A DNA stretch of 64,000 nucleotides from Microthyrium microscopicum (Eukaryota; Ascomycota; Dothideomycetes; Microthyriales; Microthyriaceae). The stretch lies in the NCBI GenBank assembly GCA_010405405.1, contig MU004231.1:3156401-3220400 (forward strand). The letters run 5' to 3'. The notes beneath the pieces were generated by a model that did not search any database, had not been told where the DNA came from, and worked only from the letters and a program-made list of their open reading frames with translations. The position numbers were made by a program, and so were the translations under genes. Positions 16,890 to 29,498 of the stretch are shown here, one piece after another. Within the stretch, counting starts at the first letter, position 1. Each line of letters starts with the position of its first letter.

Positions 16890-19800
16890 CTAATAATCCA
16901 CCACTCTCGCCAGCATCCTAACATCCTCTGGCACCTCCTCAACCCCCATAATGCCCAATCCCAGCACATCGCCCCAGAAGAACTTGGCCCGATCAAGACT
17001 ATACGCCAAGTAATCGAACCCTTCGCCTTCCTCGCCATCCTCCTCCTTTTCTTCTGCGGCCACAGGATTGTCGGCGGCAACAATATCATCACTAGCTACA
17101 GCACTCTCCCCAAGCTCAACAACCTCCTTCTTCCCAGCCTCCACGCGTGGTTCCGCACGCGGTGTCGCATCGCCAGTCTCCTCCAGCGGGCTATCTCGTC
17201 TATTCTCTGTACCTTCATCACGCGCACGCAGATACGGGCTCTTTAGATCCTCAAAGGCCGGCATGCCTTCAATCTTGGCTTGCACGATGCCCCACATGAC
17301 CCACTGCGCAGAATTGACACCGCGCCAGATGCGTGTTTCCCAACGCAGTTGATCGAGGAGTGCGCGTCGGGCATCTTCGTCTTCAGGTAGTGGTGGTGGT
17401 TCGCGCAGAGATGCGGCGCTAGATGCTGGCGCAGATGCATTGGAGCTTGGCGCGCGGGCCTCAAGCATAAGAGAGGACAACATGTTGAGAGCGGTGGGTG
17501 TGGAGGAGGACATGTTTGGCGTGGATGGCGGGCTGCCGGCGATGGATGACAAGGAGGCGGTGGAGAGACGGTTTGATGGTGCAGCCGGTGGGAAGGATGG
17601 GCGATGAGAGACATAGGCCGAGAGAAAGTTGTTTTGTTCGGCAGGGGTGGGATATTTGGAGACTGAGCAGGCAAAGGAGGTGTCTGCGTTGTGGTAATCG
17701 TAGCACCATTCAGTAAAGTGATTTGCGAATTCGAGACCGGGGACATTGGCGTTGGCGTATTCAAAGTCAATGACAATGAGACGCTTGTGTTCGTTAGCGG
17801 GCAGTGGGCTACCTCCTTCTTGGATGAGACGTAAAATGTTGCCGTATTGAGCCTGAAAGGTGTAAGCACGTTGTCTTCTATAAATATCACGAATGACCAT
17901 ACATCATTATGAGCAAACACTAATCGATCGTTCACGCCCGATTTTCCATGGTACTGCTCTTCTAGCCACTTTCGATACCGTAGCAAAGCTTCCTTGAAGA
18001 GCTTGAAATCCGAGCCAACAAGATGACCATGTACAGACAAATTCTTAATAGCTGGAGTACTCTTTGCCATCTCTCCTTCAACCCATGCTACAATGCGTTC
18101 ACAGCGTGCCATCCACTTGTCAATATTCTGCCATACAAACGGTCCTGCTTGGATTTCTGCATTGAGGAGTTCTATTCCGTCATGTAGTTCGCGCATCCGT
18201 TTGGCAATCTGTCTGGAGATATCAGGCTTGCTCAACTCCTCTGCATTCAATGGTCTAGCATTGAAAAATTCTTCAAATCTGCCGTTGAGGAATGTACCGA
18301 GGAGGCGTGGACCAATTCGTTTTCGAGCCAACCGCCGCAAAACAGCAAGCTCGCTTTCGCGGTCAATCAGATGATCAACCTGTGCTCCGTAAATGCGAAG
18401 CAGTAGCCTTGCAGGCTTTGATTTCAGTGAAGAGCCAGGTCGGTCTGATGAGGAGCTCTCAGGAATGTCCTTGGGCGGGTTGACTTCGTACACTGCATTT
18501 GTTAACGCACCGCTGAGGCGTTCAACACCAATAGTGTCACTCTTGTCCAGTTCGATCCTACGCCAACCCTTGATCTTGAGAGTATGAGTTAGTCGAACTA
18601 TTTCGTATTTGAACGTTCTCCAAGCATCTTGCTCTCTTGTAGAGTACGAGCGGGTGAGATCTGGTCTAGATTCACTAGCCTCAGTCAGTCCACCAGTATA
18701 CGAGAGGGTTTTACGATTGTCCAAGATAACGTCGCAAGATGGGACTTGGTGCTCGCTTTCGTAGAAATCGGAGTCAGATCCAATGGTAGCGCTCGAGTGT
18801 CTGTTGAGTTTTCGTATGGAATGAGAGCTTTTGTTTGATGCCGCATAATTCGGAGCGAACAAAGTCATATTGCGCTCTAGGATTTCCTGCAGCATGTCGA
18901 GCGCAGTAGAACCTTCTGATTCAGCATCCGAAGGCCTTCTGCTAGATGGAAGAGATGTAACCCCTTCAGCGTTCTCGTCATCCACAACAGCTGATGAGAT
19001 GGAGCTTTCTGTAGGCTGCGGTGCCTCCTTTTTCGGAGCTGGAAGCTTGGCGAGTGTGGCTGCAGCTTTTTTCTTCTGCTTCTTGGAAGATCGACGAGAT
19101 TTCTCCTTCTGGATCCATTTCATAAGGTCACGATACGACAAATGGTAGTGGCGGCCACTGTGGTGACCAGACGTACTTGAAGGTCCAGCTGCTTCTCCAG
19201 CCCGGCTGGCCGCCACCGTAGACGAATATGTAGCGTCATGACCAGATCTTGGTGCAGCTTGAGGAGCAGGTTGCGGAATTTTGAGTAAATCTGCCGGGGT
19301 TCTAGCTCGAAGGAACTCAATAGACGGACGCGAACCGATTCGTCGAATGCTGGCTCGGTACTGCGGTTGTCGCGCTGCAGAAGCCCGAGTATCAAGATTG
19401 AAATTTTGCTCGCTGTCTGTGTCAACTTCCCTGGTAGGACCGGGCATCATGGAACTGATATTGTCCGGTTCGGCAATGGATACAGCTGGACATGGTTAGT
19501 AATGAAGAAAAAGACGAATGGGTGTTTCTCTCTCATAAATAAGGCCAGATGAGCAGTTTTGAAAAGACAATTTTTTAATCAGACGAAGCAGCTGGTGACC
19601 TTGTTAGAGAAGCTATGGGATCTGCAATCTCCAAAGAAATGGTTTAAACTCGATGGGCAATTAGGGTCTCGTTAAGCCGAGAGTAAAGTTGAAGTTGAAC
19701 CCCAAATAAACTCTTGGGACTGGGGAAACTCGATAACTAGATCCTCGAAGCCACCCTTGCTCTTCCAGTTACCAAATAAGTTCATCGTCCGGAGCCATGC

Positions 19801-20090
19801 CTGCGAACACGCGAGAAGAGACCGGCATTCGCAGGATACATCGATATTGAGGGCGAAAATCCCGACAGGCGGGATGAAGAATACACAGATCCGTCTACAT
19901 TGGACTCACTAACCCAGAAGGGACGAGCTGGCGGCTGAACTAACGCGACTTGCCGAAATAGAGACTTACATTTCATGCTGGGGACCCGAGGAGACTGGCC
20001 ATCTATATTGGGCGAAGCCAATGCGGATTTGGGTTTCTGGTGTTCTGTGTGGCTGTCCTGGCCAGGACCGCGGTCCTCCTGAGAAGCCAT
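16890..20090 (-). CDS. Choline/ethanolamine kinase (888 aa)
   Basis: Cytosolic kinase that phosphorylates choline and/or ethanolamine with ATP, the first step of the Kennedy pathway. Exons (minus strand): 19970-20090, 17903-19485, 16890-17852. The middle exon ends in H-N-D and the last begins A-Q-Y-G-N, rebuilding the catalytic H-N-D-x-Q-x-G-N loop across a 50 nt intron. V-I-D-F-E-Y-A-N-A-N with N-H-F-T-E-W follows, the choline-kinase motif. The first exon (M-A-S-Q-E-D.. to ..S-M-K) joins S-V-S-I-A-E-P-D through a 484 nt intron, long for this genome, so a further small exon cannot be excluded. The first ~270 residues are a low-complexity, Lys-rich fungal extension. A Ser/Ala-rich insert lies after the catalytic part, and the tail contains F-D-Y-L-A-Y. 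Choline versus ethanolamine preference cannot be told. Confidence 0.88.
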
Positions 20091-21268
20091 AGACGCGGAT
20101 TGCGGGGTGCAGGATTGTGTGCAGGAACTCGCGAACAAGTAAGGCTAAGTGGAGGGACTAGCAGATTCAGTTATTCGCAATTATCAGAGTAGATGTCGTG
20201 ATAGCAGTGGAATGGTGTGTAGAGGACCTATACAAAGAGGGGAAGAGAGAGGTTGGAAATGGAGTGAGAAATGTCAAAGGGCAAGCGTGGGGGCAGTGTG
20301 GTCAACTGCAACTGCAACGGCTGGCTGAAACTTGACTTGATGGGAACAATGACGAAGTAAAAGAAAGCGCGACCAGACTTTAAAGGCGCGCTTCCCATCG
20401 CCTACATGTGCCTAATCTTTTGCCTCAAATTGCCAACTATTATTCCACGGTCCGAGCCGTTGGTGCAAGTTCCAGCGTACAGTAAGAAAGGCTGGGGAGC
20501 CTTGTCGAAATAAATTCTGTTTCCTGTTTTCTTGATGGACAGCACAAACAGTTGACAGCATAGCCGCTCTGAGGCTCCCATCATGACTTTTAACAAAAAG
20601 AATACCTCGATATCTAGCGCACGCCGCATTGGATAAATGGTCAAGAAATATCATCGCACTCGATAATAGAATATAGCTTATGGGAGCCAGCGAAGCTGAT
20701 GGGAGCACAACATGCATTTTGCTCACCGGTTGATAGCAGCTGTCAACAAAGGTAAGTTATATGGGAACACAACTCTTGTATTACCAATCTACAAATGATC
20801 GTTCCACCCCTTAATTTATCTTTAAAGCAAGCAGCTTCAATAAAACTATCATCTGAGCCAAATATCATAATTGCCATCCATACAAACATTTTTCTCGGTA
20901 TTCAGAGATTCTATGTCTGCTTATGCTTTATTATCCGACGCTTTATGATGAGCCAAAAAAGGTGTTTACAGGCTCTCATAACTTTGCTTATATTACTTGT
21001 CTATTGTATACATTACTACATATGTGAGCATGGTCAAAATGGAGGAATACTGCTATATTCTAGTGTAATCATATATAATAATGCAGAATGTTCAAATGCA
21101 ACCAACATATATCCACCCACTGGGAATCATGTACTCTAAAAATGTGTATATCATGCCGTGAAAACGTTAATGCAACATCCCACATCGACATCAATCCGCT
21201 AACGCCCACAATGCAACACAGTACAGAATCAGCCAAAAGCCAATCCAGACATGTATAATCCATACCCT
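20091..21268. other. Choline kinase upstream region and intergenic
   Basis: 20091-20400 is the likely promoter and 5' UTR of the choline kinase gene. 20400-21268 contains only unsupported short ORFs and is rather AT-rich toward 21100. Confidence 0.4.
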
Positions 21269-22871
21269 CTAGATTCCTCTGATCTTTACCCTCTCACCAT
21301 TCCCTTCCGTCCTCAAAGCCCTCCGATCAACATGTAAATCCACATGTGCCAGCACCTGTGCGCCTCCAACAGCCTCACCATCTCCATTGACAGTAGTCAC
21401 CTTCGGACTACCCTCTCTCGGACTACCAACCCTCGTCCCAGGACCCATAATCGCACATGCAGCATCCACACACGCGCCAAATGCATGTCGTACCAGTGAA
21501 TCACCCGTCAAACTCCCAATCGCGAATACCGCTGGCGCAATCTGTGCGCCATGGCTCTCCAACTTGGCTCGCAATGTCTGACCGGTTACTTGCACGTCTT
21601 TCATGCGGCCCGTGACTTCAAGTAGTAGCTTTGGATCTAGGTAGCTGAGGGAACCGCGTTGGCCGACATGGTACGCGAGATTGCCAACTATGCGCGAGAG
21701 ACTGGTGCCGTCCGAGAGGGTGAGGTTGACTTGAAACCCTCCAGTGCTGAGAGGAGTGACGGAAGTGATGGTAGCATTGGGTAGTCCTTCGTAGGTAGAT
21801 GCCCAGTCTCGGTGCGCGAAGAACGGATTTGACTTGCTTTTACGGCGCATTGATGGCGAGACGGCGGCGCTGGAAGGCGTGTATTTCGCAGCGGCGGCTT
21901 TCATTTGACGATATACGGAAGCATATTCTGGATATGCTTGGTTATGGCAACCGCGGAGTGGCGAGGGACGGTCAGTGGGCGCCCATTTGAAGAGGTGGAT
22001 TATTTTGCGACCTGGTGGGCTTGAGATGATGGTGTCGGCGGCGGAGAAGCCGGATCCGATGACGAGAAGGGGAAGATCTAGGCATGAGGCTCGTTGGATA
22101 GGAGCGAGGAGTGGAGGAGGCGAGATGGAGTGGGTGAAGGTTCCAGTCGCTAGGACGAGATGCTTGCATTTGATGTTGTGTGGTTCGATAATGAAGCCAT
22201 CGGTAGTTCGCGATACTCGGGAGACTGGATAAGAAGTTTTGATCGACGATGTTATTCCTACAGCATTTGGGTAGGCTGCGTAATAAGAGGCTACCAATGT
22301 CCTGGATGGTCGCATCAACTCTGGCGGATTCTTTCCATATAAACGTTGATAATGTTCAGTGAAGGAATAGCCCGGTAAAGAAAGCATCTCCGAGTAACTG
22401 AGAGTTCCGATATCGTCACTGGCTGATCCTGATGCTCTTGTCCATTGACCACCCGGATTTGACGATTCTGTGAGTACTATATGGGATACAGCCTTTTCCG
22501 GCCGATACCGCCAGTCTATACATGATGGTGGATTGATCTCAGTGTCGGCGTTTGGTCGAACAAGGGTATCCAGAAGCGCGTTGATCGCAAGAGCTTGCGA
22601 TGCATATCGTATTGAACTGCCAAAATGCGAGTATATTTCTGGCGTTATATGAAGTAGATTTGGTAGTCTTCTGAGCTTAGAGTCCAGTAAATCGTCCGGA
22701 TGATCTCCAGTGTAATATGGTACATGGCCATTGAGCAAGTAGCTCAATATCAAAGATGAAGGGCCTCCTCCTGTTGCAAAGAGAAAAGGTCAACGACATT
22801 CATTGCGCAAAGTTCAAATTCATACCTATAATCACAGTATCCAATTCGACTTGATCATCATTCGGGACCAT
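21269..22871 (-). CDS. FAD/NAD(P)-dependent oxidoreductase, OSGIN-like (515 aa)
   Basis: Flavoprotein of the pyridine-nucleotide oxidoreductase / N-hydroxylating monooxygenase superfamily, closest in pattern to the OSGIN (oxidative-stress-induced growth inhibitor) group. Exons (minus strand): 22826-22871 and 21269-22770. The short first exon gives M-V-P-N-D-D and D-T-V-I-I-G; the second begins G-G-P-S-S, so the FAD-binding G-x-G-P-S motif is assembled only after splicing (GTATGA..CAACAG). Further signs are an N-P-G-G-Q-W segment, L-V-L-A-T-G-T-F, a second Rossmann motif V-I-G-S-G-F-S-A-A-D, and a C-terminal F-A-I-G-S-L-T-G-D. The length suits the family. The substrate is unknown, and no secondary-metabolite partners lie nearby. 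Confidence 0.82.
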
Positions 22872-23933
22872 GACGACACGTTAAATTGATGGTCGCCACT
22901 GGGAGGAGAGGTGTTTAGTAGCAGAAGATGAAACGACATTGGAGAATGTAAACCTTAAAAACAACCCGGGCTATCGGAATTCACTGAATTGCATAGTGAC
23001 AACTTGTGCCGAAGCCATCTGAGGGCATCGGATTGGATTTGTAACCATCTGGGATCCTGCGATTCTGGCCGAAAATTCTAGGTGTTAGCGCCGGAAGAAA
23101 GGTTACTTGCCGAAGGCACACTATAAAGAGCAGGTGGATCACATCTCCTACAAAGGACCCTGTCAAAAGCTAGGTCAAGCAATGGAAACCCCATTGAATA
23201 TTCTGTCAGGCGTTGCAATGGTTGGATTGTGGTCCAGATGATTGTTAGGGACCGTTGGTTCAACTTGCAGACGTACACGAAGATCCAGCGCGTCGGGCGG
23301 TTATTCCCGTTACACGAAGCGTTGCCTCAGTTTGTTCTGCACCCCATGCCCCATGCATCGTCTGAGCAAGCGAATAGGCAAATATCGGTACAACGATTGG
23401 ATGTTTATTTCAAGCATAATGTAGGACATGTGGGGGATTATCAAATGAATGAGGTGGGGATGTCAACGCTTGCAGGCGTGACACCTCAATCCTTGATGCC
23501 CATGGAATTTTATGGATGGCATCATCATTGACAACGACAAGAGCTCGTCTCACCATGTGTGGAGGACAAAATGGTGCAAGTCATTATGCGAGGCTTTATA
23601 CATGCAGTGACAGTGGACCCCATTACAAATCAAAAGTATAATCACATATTCTTTGATATCATATCAACAGCAAGTAAGAACCATACTGTCCTCACTGTCT
23701 TCTCTTAGTAATAAATATACATTCGCGCAGACTAATATCTGGTCCACAACCTTCCATCGAGTAAAACAATACACCAAGCACCAAACAAACACCCAGCAAT
23801 CGTACCTCCCAATGGTATCAAAGTCGTTTGCGCAAAAACAAAGAAAGAACGCTTAAAGGGTATGTCCTCCAAAAGGATGGCATGCAAATATGTACAGTTC
23901 ATGAGTGTATGGACCGAAACAATGCGAAAACTT
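22872..23933. other. Intergenic
   Basis: Upstream region of the OSGIN-like gene and 3' flank of the transporter. No supported coding feature. Confidence 0.4.
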
Positions 23934-25801
23934 TTAGACAGCAGCCCATTTGACTACTTCGATTGCCATTACGACAAGAATGAGAGTTGATGGTAAGATC
24001 CTATAAGCGGTTAGCGTTTGTACAGATATCAAATGTGTAGATGTGAGAAACGTACCATATCACGTAGCTCTGGAATAAGAGTTTTGTCATTGCGCCAACG
24101 TAAACGTTGTTCAACTGGCAGATCTGGGCCAGTTGAAGCGCACTTGGTGCTCCAGTAAGTAGGAAGCAAACGACCACAAATACAGGGTCGTCAACAATGC
24201 TCACGGGAGCAAACTTGGCCAGGATAGCGAGGAATGGTGCCATAATCAAAGTGGGTAGAAGCATACGGCTGAGAATCGCGGCGATGAGAAGCTTCTTTTC
24301 CAATTTAGGATCTTCAGCATTGAGTTGCGCCTGTGGGAGCGTGTTGCGAGCAAGGTTTGCTCCAAGAACAACCAGAATGAGGGGAACAGCAACACCACCC
24401 GACTGCTCGATTGCTCGTGTGACGGAGGTGTTCAAGAAAGTTCCTTTGGTGAAGAATAGATGCTGAAGTTTTGGTACGGAGGCCACGACGATTGCGATGA
24501 GCATGGCCCATAGAGGTGGATTCATGAAATCCCAAACTCCGAGGAAAAATCGTTTTGACCAAGAACCGAATCTCGATAGTACCGATTGGACGGATTGTGG
24601 GAGAGATGCAAAAATTCTGCTTGAAATAGATGCTATGGAGTGTCCAATGGCGATGAAGATTTTCGCAGCATTTTGCTTCGTGCGAGTCCATAGTGAAGCA
24701 TCCTGAGAGAGTTCGGAGTCCGTTTCAGAAGATGAAGGGGAGTCTGGATGGTCCTGAACAGTGGGGTTCGTCGATGAGGACTGAGTCGGCTTTAATTTAG
24801 GCAAATGAGTATGAAGTTCATCCAACGTCGTGCTAGACGAGGTATATAACTTTCGATTCATTGGTGTGTCAGCTCCACTCCAAGTATTTGGATCTAGGCG
24901 GGTTCCGCTAGGACTAGAGGAACCGGTACTGCCTTCGCCTTGTGTAGATTCTTCATCCTCGTCGTGTACCATAACAAGCAGTCCTGTTCGCTCATCTGAA
25001 CTAGCTTCTTCCTGTCCATGTCGTCCGTCCTCCATCTGACCATTCGCAGTACCACCTTCTTCGACAGTGAATTTTTCTGGTGGCGCGAGCAATACGTGAT
25101 AACCCCAGCTCCATCGTACAAGTTGACCGAGTTGTTGGAATATCAGGAGATATAGAATACCTCGTGCAGCCACCTCGTCATCATTATCGTGCTTGATTTT
25201 GTCCCAGTGAAGGCCAGGGAGAGTTTTCGATAGAGATATGATGAGTGAGATTGGAAGAGAGTTGGAATTGCCAAAAACGCCCATGGCGGTTACAAAGTTC
25301 TGAGGGCGCTTCTTGAATCCAAACGCCTTGGAGATGGCGCGTGATACAAAGTAGGAAACGAACGTTTGTACGCCGAAGATGACTGGGATTATAGCAAGTT
25401 CGGTGAGTTTATCCGGGGTAAGTTGTGAAGCTAGTTTGGTCCATACTACAAAGATCAGTACTTGTCATAGAGGCTAGACCGTATATCTTACTCAAACAGG
25501 GCGTGAACAGCATGACGTTCAGATTTGCGAGGAACTTTTGTGATTCGGCATCAAACATGCCTTGTCTGGCTATTATGTAGCCAGGCAGACTGACACATAC
25601 TACTTCCAAGACAGCGCCAAAAACGAGGACGTTAAGATGCCAGAAATTTGGGTGTTTGTCGCTGGCGGAGTGAAAGTTGGATGAATCGGGGACAGTTGAA
25701 CCGAGCATGGATGGGCTCATCTGAGAGGAGAAGAAGGTGTCGTAGTTTCGTGATTGTAGTTGGATATCTGTTGGCGCGAAGCCATGGGAGGACGCCCACA
25801 T
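23934..25801 (-). CDS. Auxin-efflux-carrier (PIN-like) family membrane transporter (588 aa)
   Basis: Multi-pass transporter of the membrane transport protein (AEC/PIN-like) family; the fungal substrate is unknown. Exons (minus strand): 25492-25801, 24056-25445, 23934-24000. Intron 1 (46 nt, GTAAGA..GTAG) rebuilds F-T-P-C-L-I-W-T-K-L-A, the conserved end of the first helix bundle. Intron 2 (GTACGT..TATAG, CTAAC branch) rebuilds S-Y-V-I-W-I-L-P-S-T-L and adds the last helix, ending K-W-A-A-V. The design is N-terminal helices, a hydrophilic charged loop of ~170 residues (Glu/Asp/Ser-rich), then C-terminal helices with P-L-I-L-V-V-L-G-A-N-L. A G-N-S-N-S-L-P motif follows the first bundle. The final 67 nt exon is easily missed. 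The start at 25801 is the first in-frame ATG; Met28 is an alternative. Confidence 0.87.
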
Positions 25802-27140
25802 GGTGACGGATGTGAGAAGGATGGAGAGGAAGAAGGAGCGAGAGGTTGAATGTTGAGGATGGTGAAGGTAGCCTGGAGTTCAGAAAGTAGAAACAAAATG
25901 TTGTCTGGGAGGGCGTGGGATGAGGTGGCGTGTAAAACGCGCAAAATGGCGAGATTGGGTAGGATGAACAGTGACGAGCATGGGACCAACAGAAAGAAGG
26001 TAGTTGTGGCTTGTGAATAAGGATCTCGAGCAAGAGGGGGTGATCAAGGCAGAGGAAAGATAGCAGGGCAAGAGAAAGTGGTGTTGAGGGACTTTTAGGG
26101 ATAGCTTGGTTGACCAGGGAAAAGGTGACGCGGCAGAGTTTACAAGCGCATGGTTCTCTTGATAGAAATGCGAAACAACGAGACAGAAAGGAGAAAGATC
26201 AGAGAAGTGGATATTACAGGTATTTGAGATGTTGATAAGGTTTAAAACTAAAGCATATCGCTCTATCGCTCTATCGCTCTTGGGGATTCTTGGAGGAGCC
26301 CTGGACTCTGGAGGTTGGGCCAAGTCACCTACGCCATAATGTCCACGACTCTCCTGCTCAGTGCTGGCAGCTGCCATGTGCGCGTTGACACGATATCATT
26401 GGATACCAATATAGCGACAGGCACCAAATGCTGGACAGAGCACTCTGAAGTTGAAATATGGTAAGAGGGCCATTAATGTCCTACTCCTACCGTGTATGAG
26501 CCAACAATTTTATATAGAGATGGCTTTAGCTCCCATCGCACTCGATAATCCATTAAGCACTTCATGACTTGCATCATGACTCCATGAGAAAGATACTGTC
26601 CGATAACGTGAAAACCACAGGGCAGACAGCAGTCAATCTGCTCGCCTACAGTACCTGTATTTTGAAGTCGCAGAGTCTGGACAATCTGGACATGAGCACT
26701 AACCCTGTCGCAAAACTCAAAACTCAGCCTCGATTCGCATACCTCCGTAATGTACACAAGCACACAAGTTCGATCTGTGCTGTGGCAAAACCTCAAACTT
26801 CCAGTCTTCCACTGACTTCCGTATCGTTACCGAGTATTCGTTAGGGACTGGAACTTTCATCAATATCCCGGATCCCGGATCCGCTCTTCCTCTCTACCGC
26901 CACACCTGCTAAAACAAAAAGTCATTTTCTTGACATAGGAATCCGCGTATAGAGGGTTACTGTTGTGACTATATAATTGAAAAAAGTACAAGAGTGTACA
27001 TAGAGAGTATTGTGGTACTATCAGGTAGTATCTAATATCGAGGACAGTGTATGAGCAAGGAAAGCACGATTGGAAATTGACTTGCAACCCACCAAACCAC
27101 CAAACCACCAAACCGCCAAATCATCAATTCCCATCTACTC
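25802..27140. other. Intergenic up to the large transposon
   Basis: Promoter of the transporter near 25802-26400, including a small CTCTATCG triplet repeat at ~26260. Nothing else is supported. A CCAAACCA-type short tandem tract at ~27090-27118 lies just before the transposon edge. Confidence 0.4.
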
Positions 27141-27142
27141 TA

Positions 27143-27175
27143 CCGCAGAGAATTCTTCAGATGCAACATTAATTA
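27143..27175 (+). repeat. Left terminal inverted repeat
   Basis: 33 bp beginning CCGCAGAGAATTC directly after TA. It pairs with the right copy with one mismatch. Confidence 0.93.
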
Positions 27176-27373
27176 AGCCTATTTGGGACGCCAAAATTGG
27201 TGCTTACTACTCACTAATTTTAGGGGACCCTACATAGCGCTAACTAATTTTAGGGGGTGTAGCGTACCACAGGGTTGCTAATTTTAGGAGCTCTAGCTTA
27301 CCACGAATTGTCCCCTTTGTCTTGGCGTTTATATCAAGCCTGTTGAGCACTCAAACAGCTACAGTACTGCGAG

Positions 27374-27463
27374 CGAAGGGGACAACACCAACGAAGGGGA
27401 CAACACCAACGAAGGGGACAATATCAACAAAGGGGACAAACAGGTGCTGATCAAAGGGGACAA
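27374..27463 (+). repeat. Subterminal AAGGGGACAA array
   Basis: Five copies of AAGGGGACAA, the first three in exact 18 bp spacing (CGAAGGGGACAACACCAA). An inverted copy lies at 27308-27320 (TTGTCCCCTTTGT), and a near-copy sits close to the opposite end at 34320-34332 (TTGTCCCTTTTGT). Presence at both ends suggests transposase-binding sites. Confidence 0.8.
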
Positions 27464-27484
27464 CACACACGGAGATAAGGCGTG

Positions 27485-28740
27485 TTAAATCCTAAGCCAG
27501 TTCGTGGTGGAATGTGTGGTGGTAGGGGCACATTTTGGTGTTTCGCCGCAGCTAATCCCTGAGCTGTGAGGGCTTCAAAAAATGGTATTTTTGGCTATTT
27601 AATAAAGAGGATTAGGGGCGCCCCCTAAAATTAGTTATAATATTAGCTACTAACAGCTAATATTAGCTGTTAGTAGTTAAAATAGCTACTATCTGAAAAT
27701 GCGTTATTTTCAGCTACTGTGAGATAATCTAGCTCTTTGAAAATATAAAGGGTTAGATAACGTGATCTAGCACGTGACCATCACGTGACACGGCACGTGA
27801 TCACAATATTAAGATCTAGTAATTCCTAGATCTTAATATTACGTGTTGAATACTATGGATTTAAATAGCTCAAGTAGCTGCTGTAGGATAATCTAGCCCT
27901 TTAGATGTGAAGGGTTAGATAACGTGATCTAGCACGTGACCATCACGTGACACGGCACGTGATCACAATATTAAGATCTAGTAATTCCTAGATCTTAATA
28001 TTACGTGTTGAATACTGTGGATTCAAATAGCTTAAGTAGCTGCTGTGGGATAATCTAGCCCTTTAGATATAAAGGGCTAGATTTGAAGCTAGTCCTAGAT
28101 TGGTCTAGCTTCACGGACTTAAGGCTCTTAAGTCCTAAGCTACTTTGTGGTGGAATGTGTGGTAGTAGGGGCACATTTTAGTGTTTCGCCGCAGCTAATT
28201 CCTAAGCTGTGAGGGCTTCAGGGGATCGTATTTTTGGCCTTTTTAAAAAGGGGATTTTAGGCTAATAGTAGCTATAATATTAGTTACTAGTAGCTAATAT
28301 TAGCTGTTAGTAGCTAAAATAGCTACTATCTAAAAATGCGTTATTTTCAGCTACTGTGAGATAATCTAGCTCTTTGAAAATATAAAGGGTTAGATAAACG
28401 TGATCTAGCACGTGATCATTACGTAACAGGGCACGTGACGGCACGTGATTACAACATTAAGATCTAGTAATTCCTAGATCTTAATATTGCGTGTTAAATA
28501 CTATAGATTTAAATAGCTCAAGTAGCTACTGTGGGATAATCTAGCCCTTTAAATGTGAAGGGCTAGATTTGAAGCTAGTCCTAGATTGGTCTAGCTTCAC
28601 GGACTTAAGGCTCTTAAGTCCTAAGCTACTTTGTGGTGGAATATGTAGTAGTAGAAACACATTTTGGTGTTTCGCTGTAGCTAATCCCTAAGCTATAAGG
28701 GCTTTAAGAGATTGTATTTTTGGCTACTTTATAAAAAAGA
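27485..28740 (+). repeat. Long direct repeats with CACGTG palindromes
   Basis: Three direct copies starting at ~27485, 28130 and 28614 share a segment with GTGGTGGAATGTG and TTTCGCCGCAGC. Copy 1 is internally duplicated by a ~162 bp unit, and copy 3 is truncated. The inner unit carries clustered CACGTG hexamers and a GATCTAG..CTAGATC palindrome. Confidence 0.8.
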
Positions 28741-29275
28741 TAAGAATTTAGCTAGGATTCTATGAGATTAGTGATTATGCCTACTAATTTTTATAGTAAT
28801 TCTAGTTAATTCTTAAGTAAATTCTGTTCTTAGCTATAGTTTAGAGATATATTTACTAAGTCTTAAATTTTTAGAGATTAGATATATTTCTACTAGATTT
28901 AGCGTTAGCTAGACTAGTTACTATAAACTAGACCTAAGTTTAGGATAGTTTATTATTAAGTTGGATTTTATATATAGCTTATAGTTAGTATAATTATAAA
29001 GCTTTATATAAGAAGTAAATAAGAATCTACTATCTAGCTAGTCTAATAATATTAGCTACTAGATTACCTCTAAAACTCTTTTAGAGTCTTTAGTAAAGAA
29101 TATAATATATTTCTTAGTTTACTCTTTTAGGGTGGCTTAGAAACGAATATTTATATATTTTTAAAGAAATACTTTTTATATTAAAAAGTTATTTTCTTTT
29201 TATTAAATTAATTTATCTTTATTCTATTTTCTTTATTATATTATTAGATAATATAATAAATATTAATTTACTCTA

Positions 29276-29498
29276 CTACCTAAGTAAGTAGTAAAACTAC
29301 TAGAAGGTTAAAGTAGTTTAGTTCTACTTAGATAGTTAGTCTACCTAAGTAAGTAGTAAAACTGCTAGAAGGTTAAAGTAGTTTAGTTCTACTTGGATAG
29401 TTTAAAGTAGTTTAGTTCTACTTAGATAGTTAGTCTACCTAAGTAAGTAGTAAAACTACTAGATGGTTAAAGTAGTTTAGTTCTACTTAGATAGTTTA
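29276..29498 (+). repeat. 65 bp tandem repeat, ~3.5 copies
   Basis: Units begin CTACCTAAGTAAGTAG and end CTTAGATAGTTAGT. Copies start at 29276 and 29341, then a partial copy and a further copy from 29435. Confidence 0.85.

Noticed and set aside
16862-17092. 76-codon minus-strand ORF at the choline kinase 3' end
   Set aside because: Out-of-frame shadow of the last choline kinase exon.
25880-26377. 165-codon minus-strand ORF upstream of the transporter
   Set aside because: Pyrimidine-rich leader sequence without motif; more likely 5' UTR/promoter than a separate gene.
27700-28600. Direct repeats with palindromes considered as a CRISPR array
   Set aside because: Repeats are long and spacers are themselves repeated; it lies inside a eukaryotic transposon between TIRs.
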